Program-made: the position numbers and the translations under genes
Notes under the pieces: model-generated
Databases searched by the model: none
What the model was told of the DNA's origin: nothing
Seen by the model: the letters and a program-made list of their open reading frames with translations, nothing else
Part shown: piece after piece, positions 42,868 to 52,298 of the stretch
Position numbering within the stretch: the first letter of the stretch is position 1
How the letters are laid out: the number at the start of each line of letters is the position of its first letter
Assembly: GCF_014873145.1 (NCBI RefSeq)
Contig: NZ_JADBEK010000001.1
Span: 372,001-436,000, forward strand
DNA: 64,000 nucleotides
Direction: 5' to 3'
Origin: Nonomuraea angiospora
GTDB lineage: Bacteria; Actinomycetota; Actinomycetes; Streptosporangiales; Streptosporangiaceae

Positions 42868-42882
42868 GTTCCCTAAGGGAAC
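42868..42882. promoter_or_regulatory. Probable HxlR operator
   Basis: GTTCCC-TAA-GGGAAC is a perfect 15-bp palindrome in the middle of the divergent promoter of the PPOX-like and HxlR genes, 22 bp before the HxlR start. Confidence 0.65.
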
Positions 42883-42903
42883 CCCGATTGCTAGACTCTG
42901 CTC

Positions 42904-43356
42904 ATGCAACGCACGAACTTCGGCCAGATGGCCTGCTCCATCGCCCGCACCCTCGACGTCATCGGGGAGCCCTGGTCGCCACTGATCCTGCGTGACGTGT
43001 GGGCCGGCCTGAGCCGGTTCGACCAGCTCCAGGCCGACCTGCAGATCTCGCGCAAGGTGCTGACCGAACGGCTCAACCACCTGGTCGACCAGGGCGTGCT
43101 CGAGCGCCGCCCCTACGACAACCGGCCACGCTACGAGTACCACCTGACCGTCAAGGGGGCCGAGCTGGTCGACCTGCTCATGGTCATGGCCGGCTGGGGC
43201 GACAAGTGGCTCGCGGGCGAGGCCGGACCGCCGGTGCTCTACCGCCACCACGCGTGCGGCGAGATCAGCCGTGCCGACCTGCGCTGCGCCCACTGCGGCG
43301 AGCCGATGCACGCGGGCGACGTCGACCTGCTGCCCGGCCCGGGCGCGGCCGTCTGA
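42904..43356 (+). CDS. HxlR-family regulator
   Basis: The 150-residue winged-helix regulator shows the family core CSIARTLDVIGEPWSPLILRDVWAGLSRFDQLQADLQISRKVLTERLNHLVDQGVLERRPYDN (shortened here in meaning: the recognition helix is ISRKVLTERLNHLV). A C-terminal zinc-ribbon-like pair, HACGEIS and RCAHCGEPM, follows. It probably represses the divergent split-barrel flavoprotein through the palindrome between them. Confidence 0.92.
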   Translation: MQRTNFGQMACSIARTLDVIGEPWSPLILRDVWAGLSRFDQLQADLQISRKVLTERLNHLVDQGVLERRPYDNRPRYEYHLTVKGAELVDLLMVMAGWGDKWLAGEAGPPVLYRHHACGEISRADLRCAHCGEPMHAGDVDLLPGPGAAV

Positions 43357-43561
43357 GTGAGGGGAGTGGTGCGGTGGAAGCCCGGCAAGCCGATGCTTCC
43401 GGGTCTCTGCCGGACGGTCGGGGCGGTGATCGGCGCAGGAGGAGCCGGATCGCGCTTCGCGCTTGTCGCCGCGAACATCTTAACTCTACGCGACGATTCG
43501 ATTACTTTAGGTAGTGGACGGGTCGCGGAGTGCGACCTCAGCATCGGAGGTGCCCACCCCC

Positions 43562-43990
43562 ATGCCACGCATCCTCACCAAGATCGTCGCCGCTCTCGCA
43601 TCAGTTGCGATGCTCGGCCTCGCCTGCCCCGCTCAGGCGGCCGAAAGAGCCCTCTTCGAGTTCACCGACATCACCGGCGAAAGATTCGTCGTCCAGCTCA
43701 CCGACCCGGAAAAGATCGCGCACGCCCGCGAGCTGCTCGCCGGCGTGACCAGCGACCAACCCCACCTGATCGGGCGGATCGTCAAGCGTCCCGTCCCCTA
43801 CAACCCGCGCTGGAGCTACCACTACGACCCCAACACGGTCAGCTTCTTCGACGTGGCGATCGAAGTCTGCGACGCGACGATCCCCTACGTCGAAGACCAC
43901 CTGGACGAGGCCGGCGGCGCGTTCCTGCCCGGCCTCTACTGGTGTCCATGGACTTCCCGGCTGGTGCGCGAGCTGCCCGCCTGGCTATGA
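43562..43990 (+). CDS. Secreted BP74-related protein
   Basis: The 142-residue product has a signal peptide (ILTKIVAALASVAMLGLACPAQAAERA). The mature part (FEFTDITGERFVVQLTDPEKIAHARELLAG, then GRIVKRPVPYNPRWSYHYDP and FDVAIEVCDATIPYVEDHL) matches my memory of actinobacterial proteins annotated as related to the Dictyostelium calcium-dependent adhesion/calmodulin-binding protein BP74. A GGAGG site lies 11 bases upstream. The role is unknown; two cysteines may pair. The 205 bp upstream holds only its promoter region. Confidence 0.68.
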   Translation: MPRILTKIVAALASVAMLGLACPAQAAERALFEFTDITGERFVVQLTDPEKIAHARELLAGVTSDQPHLIGRIVKRPVPYNPRWSYHYDPNTVSFFDVAIEVCDATIPYVEDHLDEAGGAFLPGLYWCPWTSRLVRELPAWL

Positions 43991-44093
43991 CCTAGAGTCC
44001 AGTCCCGTGCCCAGGTGACGAGGCCGCCGGCCAGGACCCTGGGCACGGCACGCGAGCGCCGTCCGATCTTCGCCCTGCCACGAAGGAGACCAG

Positions 44094-44603
44094 ATGCATC
44101 CCGCCCCCGAGATGGACGCGGCGGGTGGCTCGGTCCCGCGCCCCAGTGCACGTGTCGTTCTCATCGACGACGCCGACCGGCTCCTGCTGTTCTCCAGCCG
44201 CGACCAACACGATGGCACGCTTCGCTGGTACACCCCGGGCGGCGGTCTCCAGCCCGGAGAGAGCCATCGAGACGCGGCACTGCGTGAGCTGCGTGAGGAG
44301 ACCGGGTTGACGGATGTGGCGCTGGGGCCGGAGGTGTGGACAGGACGCCCCTGGACCATGGAGCGAGACGGCGTCATCCACGAGGTGCGGCAGCGCTACT
44401 ACCTGGCCCGCGTTCCCGTCTCGGAGATCGACACCACCCGCATGGAGGACTTCGAGAAAGCGAGCATCACCGGCCATCGCTGGTGGACAGCGCAAGAACT
44501 GGCTGAGACCGCCGATCTTCTGCGCCCCGCCGGGCTGGCGCACCTGCTGGCCGCCCTGCTTGCCGACGGCCCACCCCGCCACCCGGTCCTCGTCGACGGC
44601 TGA
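44094..44603 (+). CDS. NUDIX hydrolase
   Basis: The 169-residue protein carries a full Nudix box, GGGLQPGESHRDAALREL followed by REETGL, preceded by ARVVLIDDADRLLLFSSRD. It hydrolyses a nucleoside diphosphate-linked compound; the substrate is unknown. The ATG follows AAGGAG at good spacing. It stands alone. Confidence 0.92.
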   Translation: MHPAPEMDAAGGSVPRPSARVVLIDDADRLLLFSSRDQHDGTLRWYTPGGGLQPGESHRDAALRELREETGLTDVALGPEVWTGRPWTMERDGVIHEVRQRYYLARVPVSEIDTTRMEDFEKASITGHRWWTAQELAETADLLRPAGLAHLLAALLADGPPRHPVLVDG

Positions 44604-44816
44604 CCGCGCCGACGTGGCCGTTGCCGCAGGAGCCGGCACGTCCCGGAACCTGGGGGAGCGCGCACGACTACGCCGAACGCGGGCCGGCCTCCGAGCGCGG
44701 AGTCGCCCCGCGTCGAGTCGGGGCGGCTCGCCACCCGCCGATCAAGATGCGGCCCCCACCCCGCGACGTACGTCTGCTCGGGTCATTTGTCGTAGTCGGG
44801 GCGTACCCTCCCCACC

Positions 44817-45338
44817 ATGAAGGACACGCACACACCGCTCGATGGCGAGCGATGGCAGCCTGGAGACCTTGTCGTCGATGCCGAGGGCGGCCTGTTCACC
44901 CGCGCGAGCGCGCAGGACCAGGACAGTGGCCGGCCGTGGGGACATCCCACCGGTGTGACACGCCATCGCGACGGCAGCGCTCATGTGCCGGACGGCGAGG
45001 TGGGGGAGACGGTCCCCGTCCGACCGCTCACGCTTTTGCTTCGTGATGGTCAGCCGGCCTTGCCTGCCGCGCCCGCGAACGCCTCCGCGGTGCTCGGCAC
45101 CCAAGCCCAGCAGACCGCCACCTTGGCAAGTGTCGGCGGCCTGTTCCTGGCCGCCACCGCTTTCGACCCTGACGGCGCAGGGGATCCGAGAGCGGCGAGG
45201 CTGCGCGCGGACCTGCTCGACACCGTCGTGGTGGTGGACAGCGAACAAGCGCTCACGGCGATGTTCGGCGGGGCCGCCGACGGGTTGCTGGTGGAGCTGG
45301 CGGAATGGCATCAGCGGAGTGTGGAGGAAAGCGCCTGA
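44817..45338 (+). CDS. Hypothetical protein
   Basis: The 173-residue soluble protein (MKDTHTPLDGERWQPGDLVVDAEGGLFTRASAQDQ) is acidic and has no recognised family. The first 70 residues look like a short beta-rich domain; the remainder, from LGTQAQQTATLASVGGLFLAA, is helical. No ribosome site is obvious. Convergent with the MFS gene. Confidence 0.6.
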   Translation: MKDTHTPLDGERWQPGDLVVDAEGGLFTRASAQDQDSGRPWGHPTGVTRHRDGSAHVPDGEVGETVPVRPLTLLLRDGQPALPAAPANASAVLGTQAQQTATLASVGGLFLAATAFDPDGAGDPRAARLRADLLDTVVVVDSEQALTAMFGGAADGLLVELAEWHQRSVEESA

Positions 45339-45473
45339 GCGGCCCTAGACCCTTGCAGGCCGCCGGCGCGGGGAAAGAGGTACACAACCCCGCGTCACGT
45401 CGGCCGTCCGAGGTCGGAGGCATCGTCCACCGGCGCCGGTGCCGTACGTGTTGTTCCCGGTCATCAGCGACGG

Positions 45474-46715
45474 TCACGGTCCGTCGTGCTCGCGGGAAGC
45501 CGCGGGAAGCCGCAGGAAGGCGGCGGAGAGCACCGCGACCAGCGCGAGACCCGCCGGCGCCATGGCCGCCGCGCCGCCCCCGGCGTCGAACAGCCGGCCC
45601 ACGACGAACCCGCCGGTCAACGCGGCCACCCCGGCGACGAAGCTGAGCAGGCCGAAATAGACCCCGAACCGTCCGGACGGCGCGCACCGCGTGACGGTCT
45701 GGAACAGCGCCGACTGCATCAGCCCCTGGGCCAGCCCATGCAGCACCGCCGCCACCAGGAGGACGACGAGGTGGCCGCCCTCGCCGGAGGGCATCGCGAG
45801 CAGCGCCAGATAGCCGAGGCCGGCGCAGACCAGGCCGCTTCTGAGCACCCAGGGACGTTCGCCCCGCCCACCGGCCGCGCACCAGGGCTGGACCGCGGCC
45901 ATGGCGACCGCCACCACGCAGAAGAACAGGGTCGTCGAGCCTGCCCCGACCTCCTTGAGCGGGACCACGGTGACGATCTGGTCGGCGAGCAGCGTGGCCG
46001 GCGCGGCGGTCATGGCGAAGCGCCGGAAATCCCGATCCCGGAGCACCGCCGACACGCCGCCGGTGAGCCGGGCGCCCGCCCGTGCCGCGGCGCCGCGTTC
46101 GGCCGGCAGCAGCAGGAACAGTACGGCGCCGACCGCCCAGGCGCCCGCCGCGGCGGCGGACAGCAGCCCGAACCCCCCGGCCAGCAGGGCCAGCCCGACG
46201 GGCGGGCCGGCCACCGCCCCCACCTGACCGGCGACGACGTAGGCCGCGAAACCCCTCGCGCGCCGCGCGGGCGGCACCCCGGCCAGCAGGGACTGGGCGG
46301 CCGGGTGGAACAGCGCCCCGCCCACCGCCAGGACCGCGGCCGCGCCGAGCAACCCGGCCGGCCCGTCGATGACCCCCAGCACGGCGAACCCGGCCGCCCG
46401 CAGCGCGCAGGCCAGCGCTCCCGCGCGGGCCGCTCCCACCGCGTCGGTGATCGCGCCGGCCGGCAGGAACAGCATGTTCTGCAGCGCCACGCGCACCCCG
46501 AGCACCACGGCGATGGTGCCGGCGAGCAGGCCGAGGTCGTGGCGCAGGTACGTGACCAGGTGCGCCATCACCGCGAAGAACCCGATCGAGATGGCCAGCT
46601 GCACTCCGACGACGACGGCGAGCACGTGGCGGCCGCTGCCCGGCGGGCGCGCGGGAGGCGCGGGATGCCCGGTGAGCGGCCGGTTGGGATGCGGGGTGGA
46701 CGTACTCGGCGCCAT
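45474..46715 (-). CDS. Major facilitator superfamily transporter
   Basis: The 413-residue protein has about twelve hydrophobic helices, the first at LAVVVGVQLAISIGFFAVMAHLVTYL, and the loop-2/3 motif GAITDAVGAARAGALA. It is probably a drug or metabolite exporter. The start is uncertain: ATG 46715 is used, while GTG 46748 adds 11 residues. In the 158-bp upstream region CAATATCG occurs twice, flanking a GGGG-ataa-CCCC hairpin, a candidate regulatory site. Confidence 0.85.
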   Translation of the reverse strand: MAPSTSTPHPNRPLTGHPAPPARPPGSGRHVLAVVVGVQLAISIGFFAVMAHLVTYLRHDLGLLAGTIAVVLGVRVALQNMLFLPAGAITDAVGAARAGALACALRAAGFAVLGVIDGPAGLLGAAAVLAVGGALFHPAAQSLLAGVPPARRARGFAAYVVAGQVGAVAGPPVGLALLAGGFGLLSAAAAGAWAVGAVLFLLLPAERGAAARAGARLTGGVSAVLRDRDFRRFAMTAAPATLLADQIVTVVPLKEVGAGSTTLFFCVVAVAMAAVQPWCAAGGRGERPWVLRSGLVCAGLGYLALLAMPSGEGGHLVVLLVAAVLHGLAQGLMQSALFQTVTRCAPSGRFGVYFGLLSFVAGVAALTGGFVVGRLFDAGGGAAAMAPAGLALVAVLSAAFLRLPAASREHDGP

Positions 46716-46906
46716 GGGCCGGGTCGTTCTCACGATCGCGACGCCCACCGGAGGACGCCGGGGCGCTGCGGCCCCGTCGGCCCCTCATTCACGATCTGCA
46801 CCGCAAGAGAAGAGCAGAAGCCGCCGGGTCATGTCCAATATCGATATGTGCCCAGGGGGATAACCCCTTCAATATCGGTGCTGGTGGGGGCCGGGTAACC
46901 CGCCAG

Positions 46907-49900
46907 CTAAGCGGGGCAGACCTCCTGATACCCCACGTCGGCTCCCACGTGCTCGCGCCACTCCGCCTGCGTGAGCCGGCGGCCCGCCCGCTCGCACACG
47001 CTCCGGACGGCCGGCGCGGGATCGACCGGCAGCTCCTGGAACGCGCCGTCGAGCCCCACCACGCGCAGGGCCGAGCCGTCGGCCGTGAAGGCGAGCGCCG
47101 GCATGGGGTCGGCCGGTTCGTACGGATCGAACGCCCCCGTGGTCACGGTCCAGGCGGCGCCGAGCTGGCGGCCCGCGACCGCGTCGAACAGCGTCACCCT
47201 GGTGTCATGGGCGACCGCCAGGATCCGCCCGTCGGGGGAGAACCTGGCCCCCGCGACGTCCCCCGGCACCCTGAACACCCGGCCCGTCGTACGCCAGGTG
47301 CGGGTGTCCCACAGGACCACCGCCCTGCTCCCGTACGGCGAGGCGCCGAGCGGGCCCTTCGGCGCGAGGGCCATCCACCCCTCCGCCAGCGTCCCCGGGC
47401 CCTGCGCGCGGGGGAGCACCTTACGGGCGACCAGGTCGATGACGTCGGCGCCCCCGGCGTCGGCGGTGACCAGGTACCTGCCGTCCGAGCTGAAGGACAG
47501 CGGGCCGCCCGCGACCGGGCCGAACCGCATGACCCGCTCGCGCCGCGCGATGTCGATGACGACGACGTCGCCCGCGCCGTAGTAGTCGTTGGCCATGGCC
47601 GAGCTGAGGGCGAGCAGCCGGCCGTCGGGGCTGATCTGCAGGTCCGCCCGCGTGTCAACCGACTCCAGGGTCAGGTGGCCCAGCTTCCGCCCGGATGCCG
47701 CGTCCCAGAACGTGGGTCCCGTGGTGAGATCCTCCGAGGAGATCGTGACGACCGTGCGCCCGTCGGGGCTGACCCGCATGATCGGCTCGCCCTTGCTGGG
47801 GACGCCGAGCCGGCCGGTCTCGGTGAAGCCGGGCACCGACCAGCCGCGCACGGTGTCGCCCGTGCGGGCGAGCAGCAGGCTCCCCGAGGCGGTGAACCGC
47901 GTCTGCAGAGCGCCGGCGGGCACGACGCGCCGGGGGCCGGTCTGCCGGCTGAGGTCGTAGGTGGTCACCTGTCCGGCGTCGTCCAGGATGCTCAGCGTAC
48001 GGTTCCCGGGGCCGAACCGCGGGGACCCGACGATCTTGGAGGCGACGGTGAGCCGCAGGAGCGGGGCCGCGTCGCTCAGCCGCCACAACGTGATGCGCCC
48101 GCCCGCCCAGTTGTCGAAGGTGATCAGGAAGCGGCCGTCGCCGCTGAAGACGGCTTCGCCGGCCGGGCCGGGGAAGGCGTGCCGGTCCCGCTCGCCGGTG
48201 GACAGGCTCCACAGCGTCGTGCCCTTCTCCCCGCCCACGGCGGCCAGCGCGCCGTCGGGGCTGATGGCCATGACCTGCCCCTGCAGGCCCCGGCCGGGGA
48301 GCCGCTTGCCCGCCGGCGTTCCGCCGCCTGGCAGCGCCCGCAGCGCGGTCACGGTGCGCTCCTCGGTGATCTCGAGGGCGGCGAAGCGGTCGCCGGGGCC
48401 GACGCGGGCGTTGCTCACGTAGCCGTCCTGCTTCTCCAGCGCCCGCCGCGCCACGTTCCACAGCCCGACGTACGGCCCGCCCAGGTTGGCGCGCACGACG
48501 ATGTAGCCCCCGCCGGGGCTGAACTCCAGGCTCGCCGGGCGCCCGTCGTAGTCCGCCGGAGCCCCGGGCATCCAGCCGCCCCCGCCCAGCAGCCGGCCGC
48601 TCCGCAGGCTCCACCGCTCCAGCCGGCCGCCCCCCGCGAGCGCCAGCGTGTCACCGTCCGGGCCCATCGCGGCGGTGACGGGCGCCTCGCCGATCCCGCC
48701 GAAGGTCCTGACCGGCCGCCCCGTCACCACGTCGTAGGCGGTCACCCGGCCGGCGCCCGCGCTGACCAGCGTCCGCCCGTCGGGGCTCAGCGCCCGCCCT
48801 TCGTTGGCCGGAGCGGGATCGGTGAAGACCGACTGCTCCTGCTGCGCGAGCGAGCTCAGCACCGCCGAGCGCGCCTCCGGAACCTGCGCGATGCGGTAGG
48901 CCGCCACGCTGAGCAGCATCGCCTTGACCGGGTCGGTCGCGCGCAGCGCGTCCGCCTGCAGCGCCACCCGCCGCGCCGCCGCCTGCGCCCGCTCCTCGGC
49001 CAGGCGCCGGCCGGCCTCGTCGCTCCTGAGCGACTGCTGCCAGGCGAGGGCGCCCGCGGTGAGCGAGGCGACGAGCAGGACCGCCACGCCGGTTGTGACC
49101 AGGCGACGCAGCCTGCTCTGCCGCGCCGACCCGGCCCGGCTCGCCTCGACGAACTCGCGCTCCGTGGTGTTCAGCGTCAGGTGCGTGGCGGCGGTCCACT
49201 CCATCGCGTGGCGCAGGGCGGTGCCGCGAAGGAGATCCTCGGAACGGCGGCCGCCACGGGCCCAGCGGCGGGCGGCCTCGCCCAGCTCGCGGTGCCGGCC
49301 GAGCGCGTCGCGGTCGCCGGTGACCCACTCGTGCAGCCGGGGCCAGGCGTACAGCAGGGCGGCGCTGCCGATGACGACCCCGTCTCCCTGGCGGCGGACC
49401 AGCGTGGCCTCCTCGAGCGCGGCGAGTACCCGTTCGGCGGCCTCGTGCCGTACCTCGATCAGCTCGTCCAGGGTGGCGGTGCGCGGCACCTCGTCGCCGT
49501 CGCGGACGTCCACCAGCCGCAGCAGCAGATCGCGCGCCACCTCGCGTTCGGACGCCGGCAGCCCGGCGTAGAACCGCTCGGCCACCGCGCCGAGCGCCGG
49601 GTCGGCGGCCGGCCCGCCGGGCGGCCGCACCCCCGCGGCGGCCTCGGCGCCCTCGGCCAGGGTCGCGCGCCCGCCGCCGAGCAGCGTCAGCAGCAGGCGC
49701 TGCGCGGAGGGCCGCGCGGCCGGGTCCTTCGACAGCGCCGCGCGCACCAGCTCGCGCAGCCCGCCGGGCAGGACATCGACGTCAGGGTCGTGGTTGAGCA
49801 GCCGGTTGATGACCGCGACCGTCGTCGGGGCGGTGAACGCGTCGCGTCCCGTCGCGGCGAACAGCACCACCGAGCCCCAGGCGAACACGTCGGCCGCCGG

Positions 49901-50473
49901 CTCGGCCCGGCCCCCGGAGAACAGCTCCGGCGCCATGTACATCGGGGTCCCGGCCAGCTCGCCCGTCGAGGTCATCGACAGGCCCGCGGCCCTGGCGATG
50001 CCGAAGTCGATGACGCGGGGCCCGTCGGGCCCCATCAGGACGTTCTCCGGCTTCAGGTCGCGGTGCACCACGCCCGCCTGGTGGATGGCGGCCAGCGCGG
50101 TGGCCACGCCCACGGCCAGCCGGTGCAGCGGGTCACCCGAGAACGGCGCCCCCTCCGCCACCGCCGCGCGCAGGCTCGGGCCGGGGACGAACTCGCTGAC
50201 GATGTGGGGGCGTTCGCCCTCCAGATCGTGATCCAGGATGCGGGCCGTGCAGAACGAGGCCACCTGCCGCGCGGCGGTCACCTCCCGGGTGAAGCGGCGG
50301 CGCAGGACGGAGTCGCCGGACAGGTACGCGTGCAGGACCTTGACCGCCACGCGGTTGGCCGCCTCGTCGTAGCCCTCGTAGACGACGCCCTGGCCGCCCG
50401 AGCCGAGCCTGCTCGCCAGCCGGTAGCGGCCCAGCCTCGACGGATCCCCGGGGCGCAGCGGGTCTGCTGTCAT
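46907..50473 (-). CDS. Membrane Ser/Thr protein kinase with winged-helix module and WD40-like repeats
   Basis: This 1188-residue protein begins with a Hanks-type kinase: glycine loop LGSGGQGVVY, Lys in RVAVKVL, catalytic HRDLKPENVL and VIDFGIARA. After residue 290 comes a module like the winged-helix part of nSTAND proteins (AERFYAGLPASEREVARDLLLRLVD through RLHEWVTGDRDALGRHREL). One membrane helix follows (LVTTGVAVLLVASLTAGALAW, near residue 475), then LRATDPVKAMLLSVAAYRIA and a long beta-propeller region with repeated SPDGR motifs to the end. The kinase lies inside the cell and the propeller is predicted outside. Such proteins are typical of filamentous actinomycetes. Confidence 0.92.
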   Translation of the reverse strand: MTADPLRPGDPSRLGRYRLASRLGSGGQGVVYEGYDEAANRVAVKVLHAYLSGDSVLRRRFTREVTAARQVASFCTARILDHDLEGERPHIVSEFVPGPSLRAAVAEGAPFSGDPLHRLAVGVATALAAIHQAGVVHRDLKPENVLMGPDGPRVIDFGIARAAGLSMTSTGELAGTPMYMAPELFSGGRAEPAADVFAWGSVVLFAATGRDAFTAPTTVAVINRLLNHDPDVDVLPGGLRELVRAALSKDPAARPSAQRLLLTLLGGGRATLAEGAEAAAGVRPPGGPAADPALGAVAERFYAGLPASEREVARDLLLRLVDVRDGDEVPRTATLDELIEVRHEAAERVLAALEEATLVRRQGDGVVIGSAALLYAWPRLHEWVTGDRDALGRHRELGEAARRWARGGRRSEDLLRGTALRHAMEWTAATHLTLNTTEREFVEASRAGSARQSRLRRLVTTGVAVLLVASLTAGALAWQQSLRSDEAGRRLAEERAQAAARRVALQADALRATDPVKAMLLSVAAYRIAQVPEARSAVLSSLAQQEQSVFTDPAPANEGRALSPDGRTLVSAGAGRVTAYDVVTGRPVRTFGGIGEAPVTAAMGPDGDTLALAGGGRLERWSLRSGRLLGGGGWMPGAPADYDGRPASLEFSPGGGYIVVRANLGGPYVGLWNVARRALEKQDGYVSNARVGPGDRFAALEITEERTVTALRALPGGGTPAGKRLPGRGLQGQVMAISPDGALAAVGGEKGTTLWSLSTGERDRHAFPGPAGEAVFSGDGRFLITFDNWAGGRITLWRLSDAAPLLRLTVASKIVGSPRFGPGNRTLSILDDAGQVTTYDLSRQTGPRRVVPAGALQTRFTASGSLLLARTGDTVRGWSVPGFTETGRLGVPSKGEPIMRVSPDGRTVVTISSEDLTTGPTFWDAASGRKLGHLTLESVDTRADLQISPDGRLLALSSAMANDYYGAGDVVVIDIARRERVMRFGPVAGGPLSFSSDGRYLVTADAGGADVIDLVARKVLPRAQGPGTLAEGWMALAPKGPLGASPYGSRAVVLWDTRTWRTTGRVFRVPGDVAGARFSPDGRILAVAHDTRVTLFDAVAGRQLGAAWTVTTGAFDPYEPADPMPALAFTADGSALRVVGLDGAFQELPVDPAPAVRSVCERAGRRLTQAEWREHVGADVGYQEVCPA

Positions 50474-50590
50474 GGTTGCTTAGATGGCCGATCACCGCCG
50501 CCGGTTCGGGCGGCGGGCTGCCCGCGACGGCGTGTCCGTCAGGAACGGCTTCCGCTCAAGTCCCACGAGATCAGCACAGAAGGCAGGACC

Positions 50591-51739
50591 ATGCTCACCA
50601 CCGAGGAACAAGCCGTCGTCGACACGGTCCGCGACTTCGTCGAGCGCGAGGTCCGGCCCGTCGCCCGCGACCTGGAACACGCCAACGCCTACCCGGACAA
50701 GCTCATCGAGCAGATGAAGCGGCTGGGCATCTTCGGCCTGGCCGTCCCCGAACCCTGGGGCGAGGCGCCGGTCTCCATGCCGTGCTACGCCCTGGTCACC
50801 GCCGAGCTCGCCCGCGGCTGGATGAGCCTGGCCGGCGCCATGGGCGGGCACACCGTCGTGGCCAAACTCATCCTCGCCTTCGGCACCCACGAGCAGAAGG
50901 ACCACTACCTGCCCAGGATGGCGACCGGCGAGATCCGCGCGACCATGGCGCTGACCGAACCCGGCGGCGGCTCGGACCTGCAGGCCATGACCACCGCCGC
51001 CCGCCGGGACGGCGACGCGTACGTGGTCAACGGCGCCAAGACGTGGATCACCAACGCCCGCCGCTCCCAGCTGATCGCCCTCATGTGCAAGACCGACCCC
51101 TCCGCCCGGCCGCGCCACAAGGGCATCTCCATCCTGCTCGTCGAACACGGGCCGGGCCTGACGGTCTCGCGCGACCTGCCCAAGCTCGGCTACAAGGGCG
51201 TCGAGAGCTGCGAGCTGGTCTTCGAGGACTTCAGGGCACCGCGCGCCGCCCTGCTCGGCGCCGAGGAGGGCCGCGGCTTCGCGCAGATGATGAAGGGCCT
51301 GGAGGTGGGCCGCATCCAGGTCGCCGCCCGCGCCCTGGGGGTGGGCCGCGCGGCGTTCGACGACGCCCTGCGCTACGCGCAGGAGCGGGAGAGCTTCGGC
51401 AAGCCCATCTGGAAGCACCAGGCCGTCGGCAACCATCTCGCCGACATGGCCACCGACCTCACCGCCGCCCGCCAGCTCATCCTGTACGCCGCCGAGCGCT
51501 ACGAGAGCGGCATGCGCTGCGACATGGAGGCCGGCATGGCGAAGCTGTTCGCCTCCGAGGCCGCCATGAGAGCCGCGCTCAACGCCGTACGCATCCACGG
51601 CGGCTACGGCTACTCCACCGAGTTCGACGTCGAACGCTACTTCCGCGACGCGCCGCTGATGATCGTCGGCGAGGGCACCAACGAGATCCAGCGCAACGTC
51701 ATCGCCGTACAGCTGGTCAAACGCGGCGGGCTGGACTGA
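50591..51739 (+). CDS. Acyl-CoA dehydrogenase
   Basis: The 382-residue flavoprotein has the family motifs MALTEPGGGSDLQAM, GAKTWITNARRSQL and the C-terminal LNAVRIHGGYGYSTEFDVERYFRDAPLMIVGEGTNEIQRN (catalytic Glu in the last part). It oxidises an acyl-CoA to the enoyl-CoA; chain length is unknown. It starts at ATG 50591 after GGCAGG and stands alone, opposite the kinase. The 117-bp gap between them contains a GC-rich hairpin near 50500. Confidence 0.94.
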   Translation: MLTTEEQAVVDTVRDFVEREVRPVARDLEHANAYPDKLIEQMKRLGIFGLAVPEPWGEAPVSMPCYALVTAELARGWMSLAGAMGGHTVVAKLILAFGTHEQKDHYLPRMATGEIRATMALTEPGGGSDLQAMTTAARRDGDAYVVNGAKTWITNARRSQLIALMCKTDPSARPRHKGISILLVEHGPGLTVSRDLPKLGYKGVESCELVFEDFRAPRAALLGAEEGRGFAQMMKGLEVGRIQVAARALGVGRAAFDDALRYAQERESFGKPIWKHQAVGNHLADMATDLTAARQLILYAAERYESGMRCDMEAGMAKLFASEAAMRAALNAVRIHGGYGYSTEFDVERYFRDAPLMIVGEGTNEIQRNVIAVQLVKRGGLD

Positions 51740-51747
51740 CCGGCACC

Positions 51748-52155
51748 CTACGTCCGCGGCGTCGCGGGCCTGCGGGCACGGACCCAGCGGAAGATCGACG
51801 GCCCGCCCGCGAAGCACCACAGCGCCACGACCGGGTCGCAGATGGCGCAGCCGAAGGAGGAGATGGCGGAGAAGGGCAGGATGGGGTTGCCCTGGAGGTG
51901 GTGCAGGACGTCCCAGGCGGTGTGGAGCAGCCAGCCGACACCGATCCAGGTCCAGCTGTTCAGCCCTCGATAGGCGACGTAGGTCATGACGACCGGCAGG
52001 ACGAACTCCCAGTACCCGAGCCCGCCCCCGCTGAGGTAGGCGGCGCCCGCCCCGCCGACCAGCACGGCGTTGAACGGGCGCCGATGCGGCTCGGGGATCA
52101 GGGACAGGAGGCAAACGCAGATCAGCCCGATGACGATCGGCATGATGACGGACAT
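51748..52155 (-). CDS. DUF6010-like membrane protein
   Basis: The 135-residue protein has four predicted membrane helices (VIMPIVIGLICVCLLSLI, AVLVGGAGAAYLSGGGLGYW, VLPVVMTYVAYRGL, FSAISSFGCAICDPVVALW) and the motif GWLLHTAWDVLHHLQGNPI. It matches the actinobacterial family I recall as DUF6010. Function unknown. The ATG at 52155 is chosen because the upstream extension is not hydrophobic. Confidence 0.75.
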   Translation of the reverse strand: MSVIMPIVIGLICVCLLSLIPEPHRRPFNAVLVGGAGAAYLSGGGLGYWEFVLPVVMTYVAYRGLNSWTWIGVGWLLHTAWDVLHHLQGNPILPFSAISSFGCAICDPVVALWCFAGGPSIFRWVRARRPATPRT

Positions 52156-52298
52156 GGGGTGTGGCGATCCTTTCTTGATCAGGGGGTTCTCGCAGCGCAA
52201 CGCTAGAGCGCGCGGCCACGGCTCCCCATGGGCTGGATCGACAACTTCCAACGGGTTCCCGCCATCCGGCCGAACCCGCGAGCGCCTACCGTGTCCTC

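Noticed and set aside
50490..50530. Terminator after the kinase gene
   Set aside because: The GC-rich hairpin is upstream of both divergent genes, so it cannot end either transcript.
46949..50590. Long plus-strand frame running into the acyl-CoA dehydrogenase
   Set aside because: It is antisense to the kinase gene. The dehydrogenase has its own start with a ribosome site at 50591.
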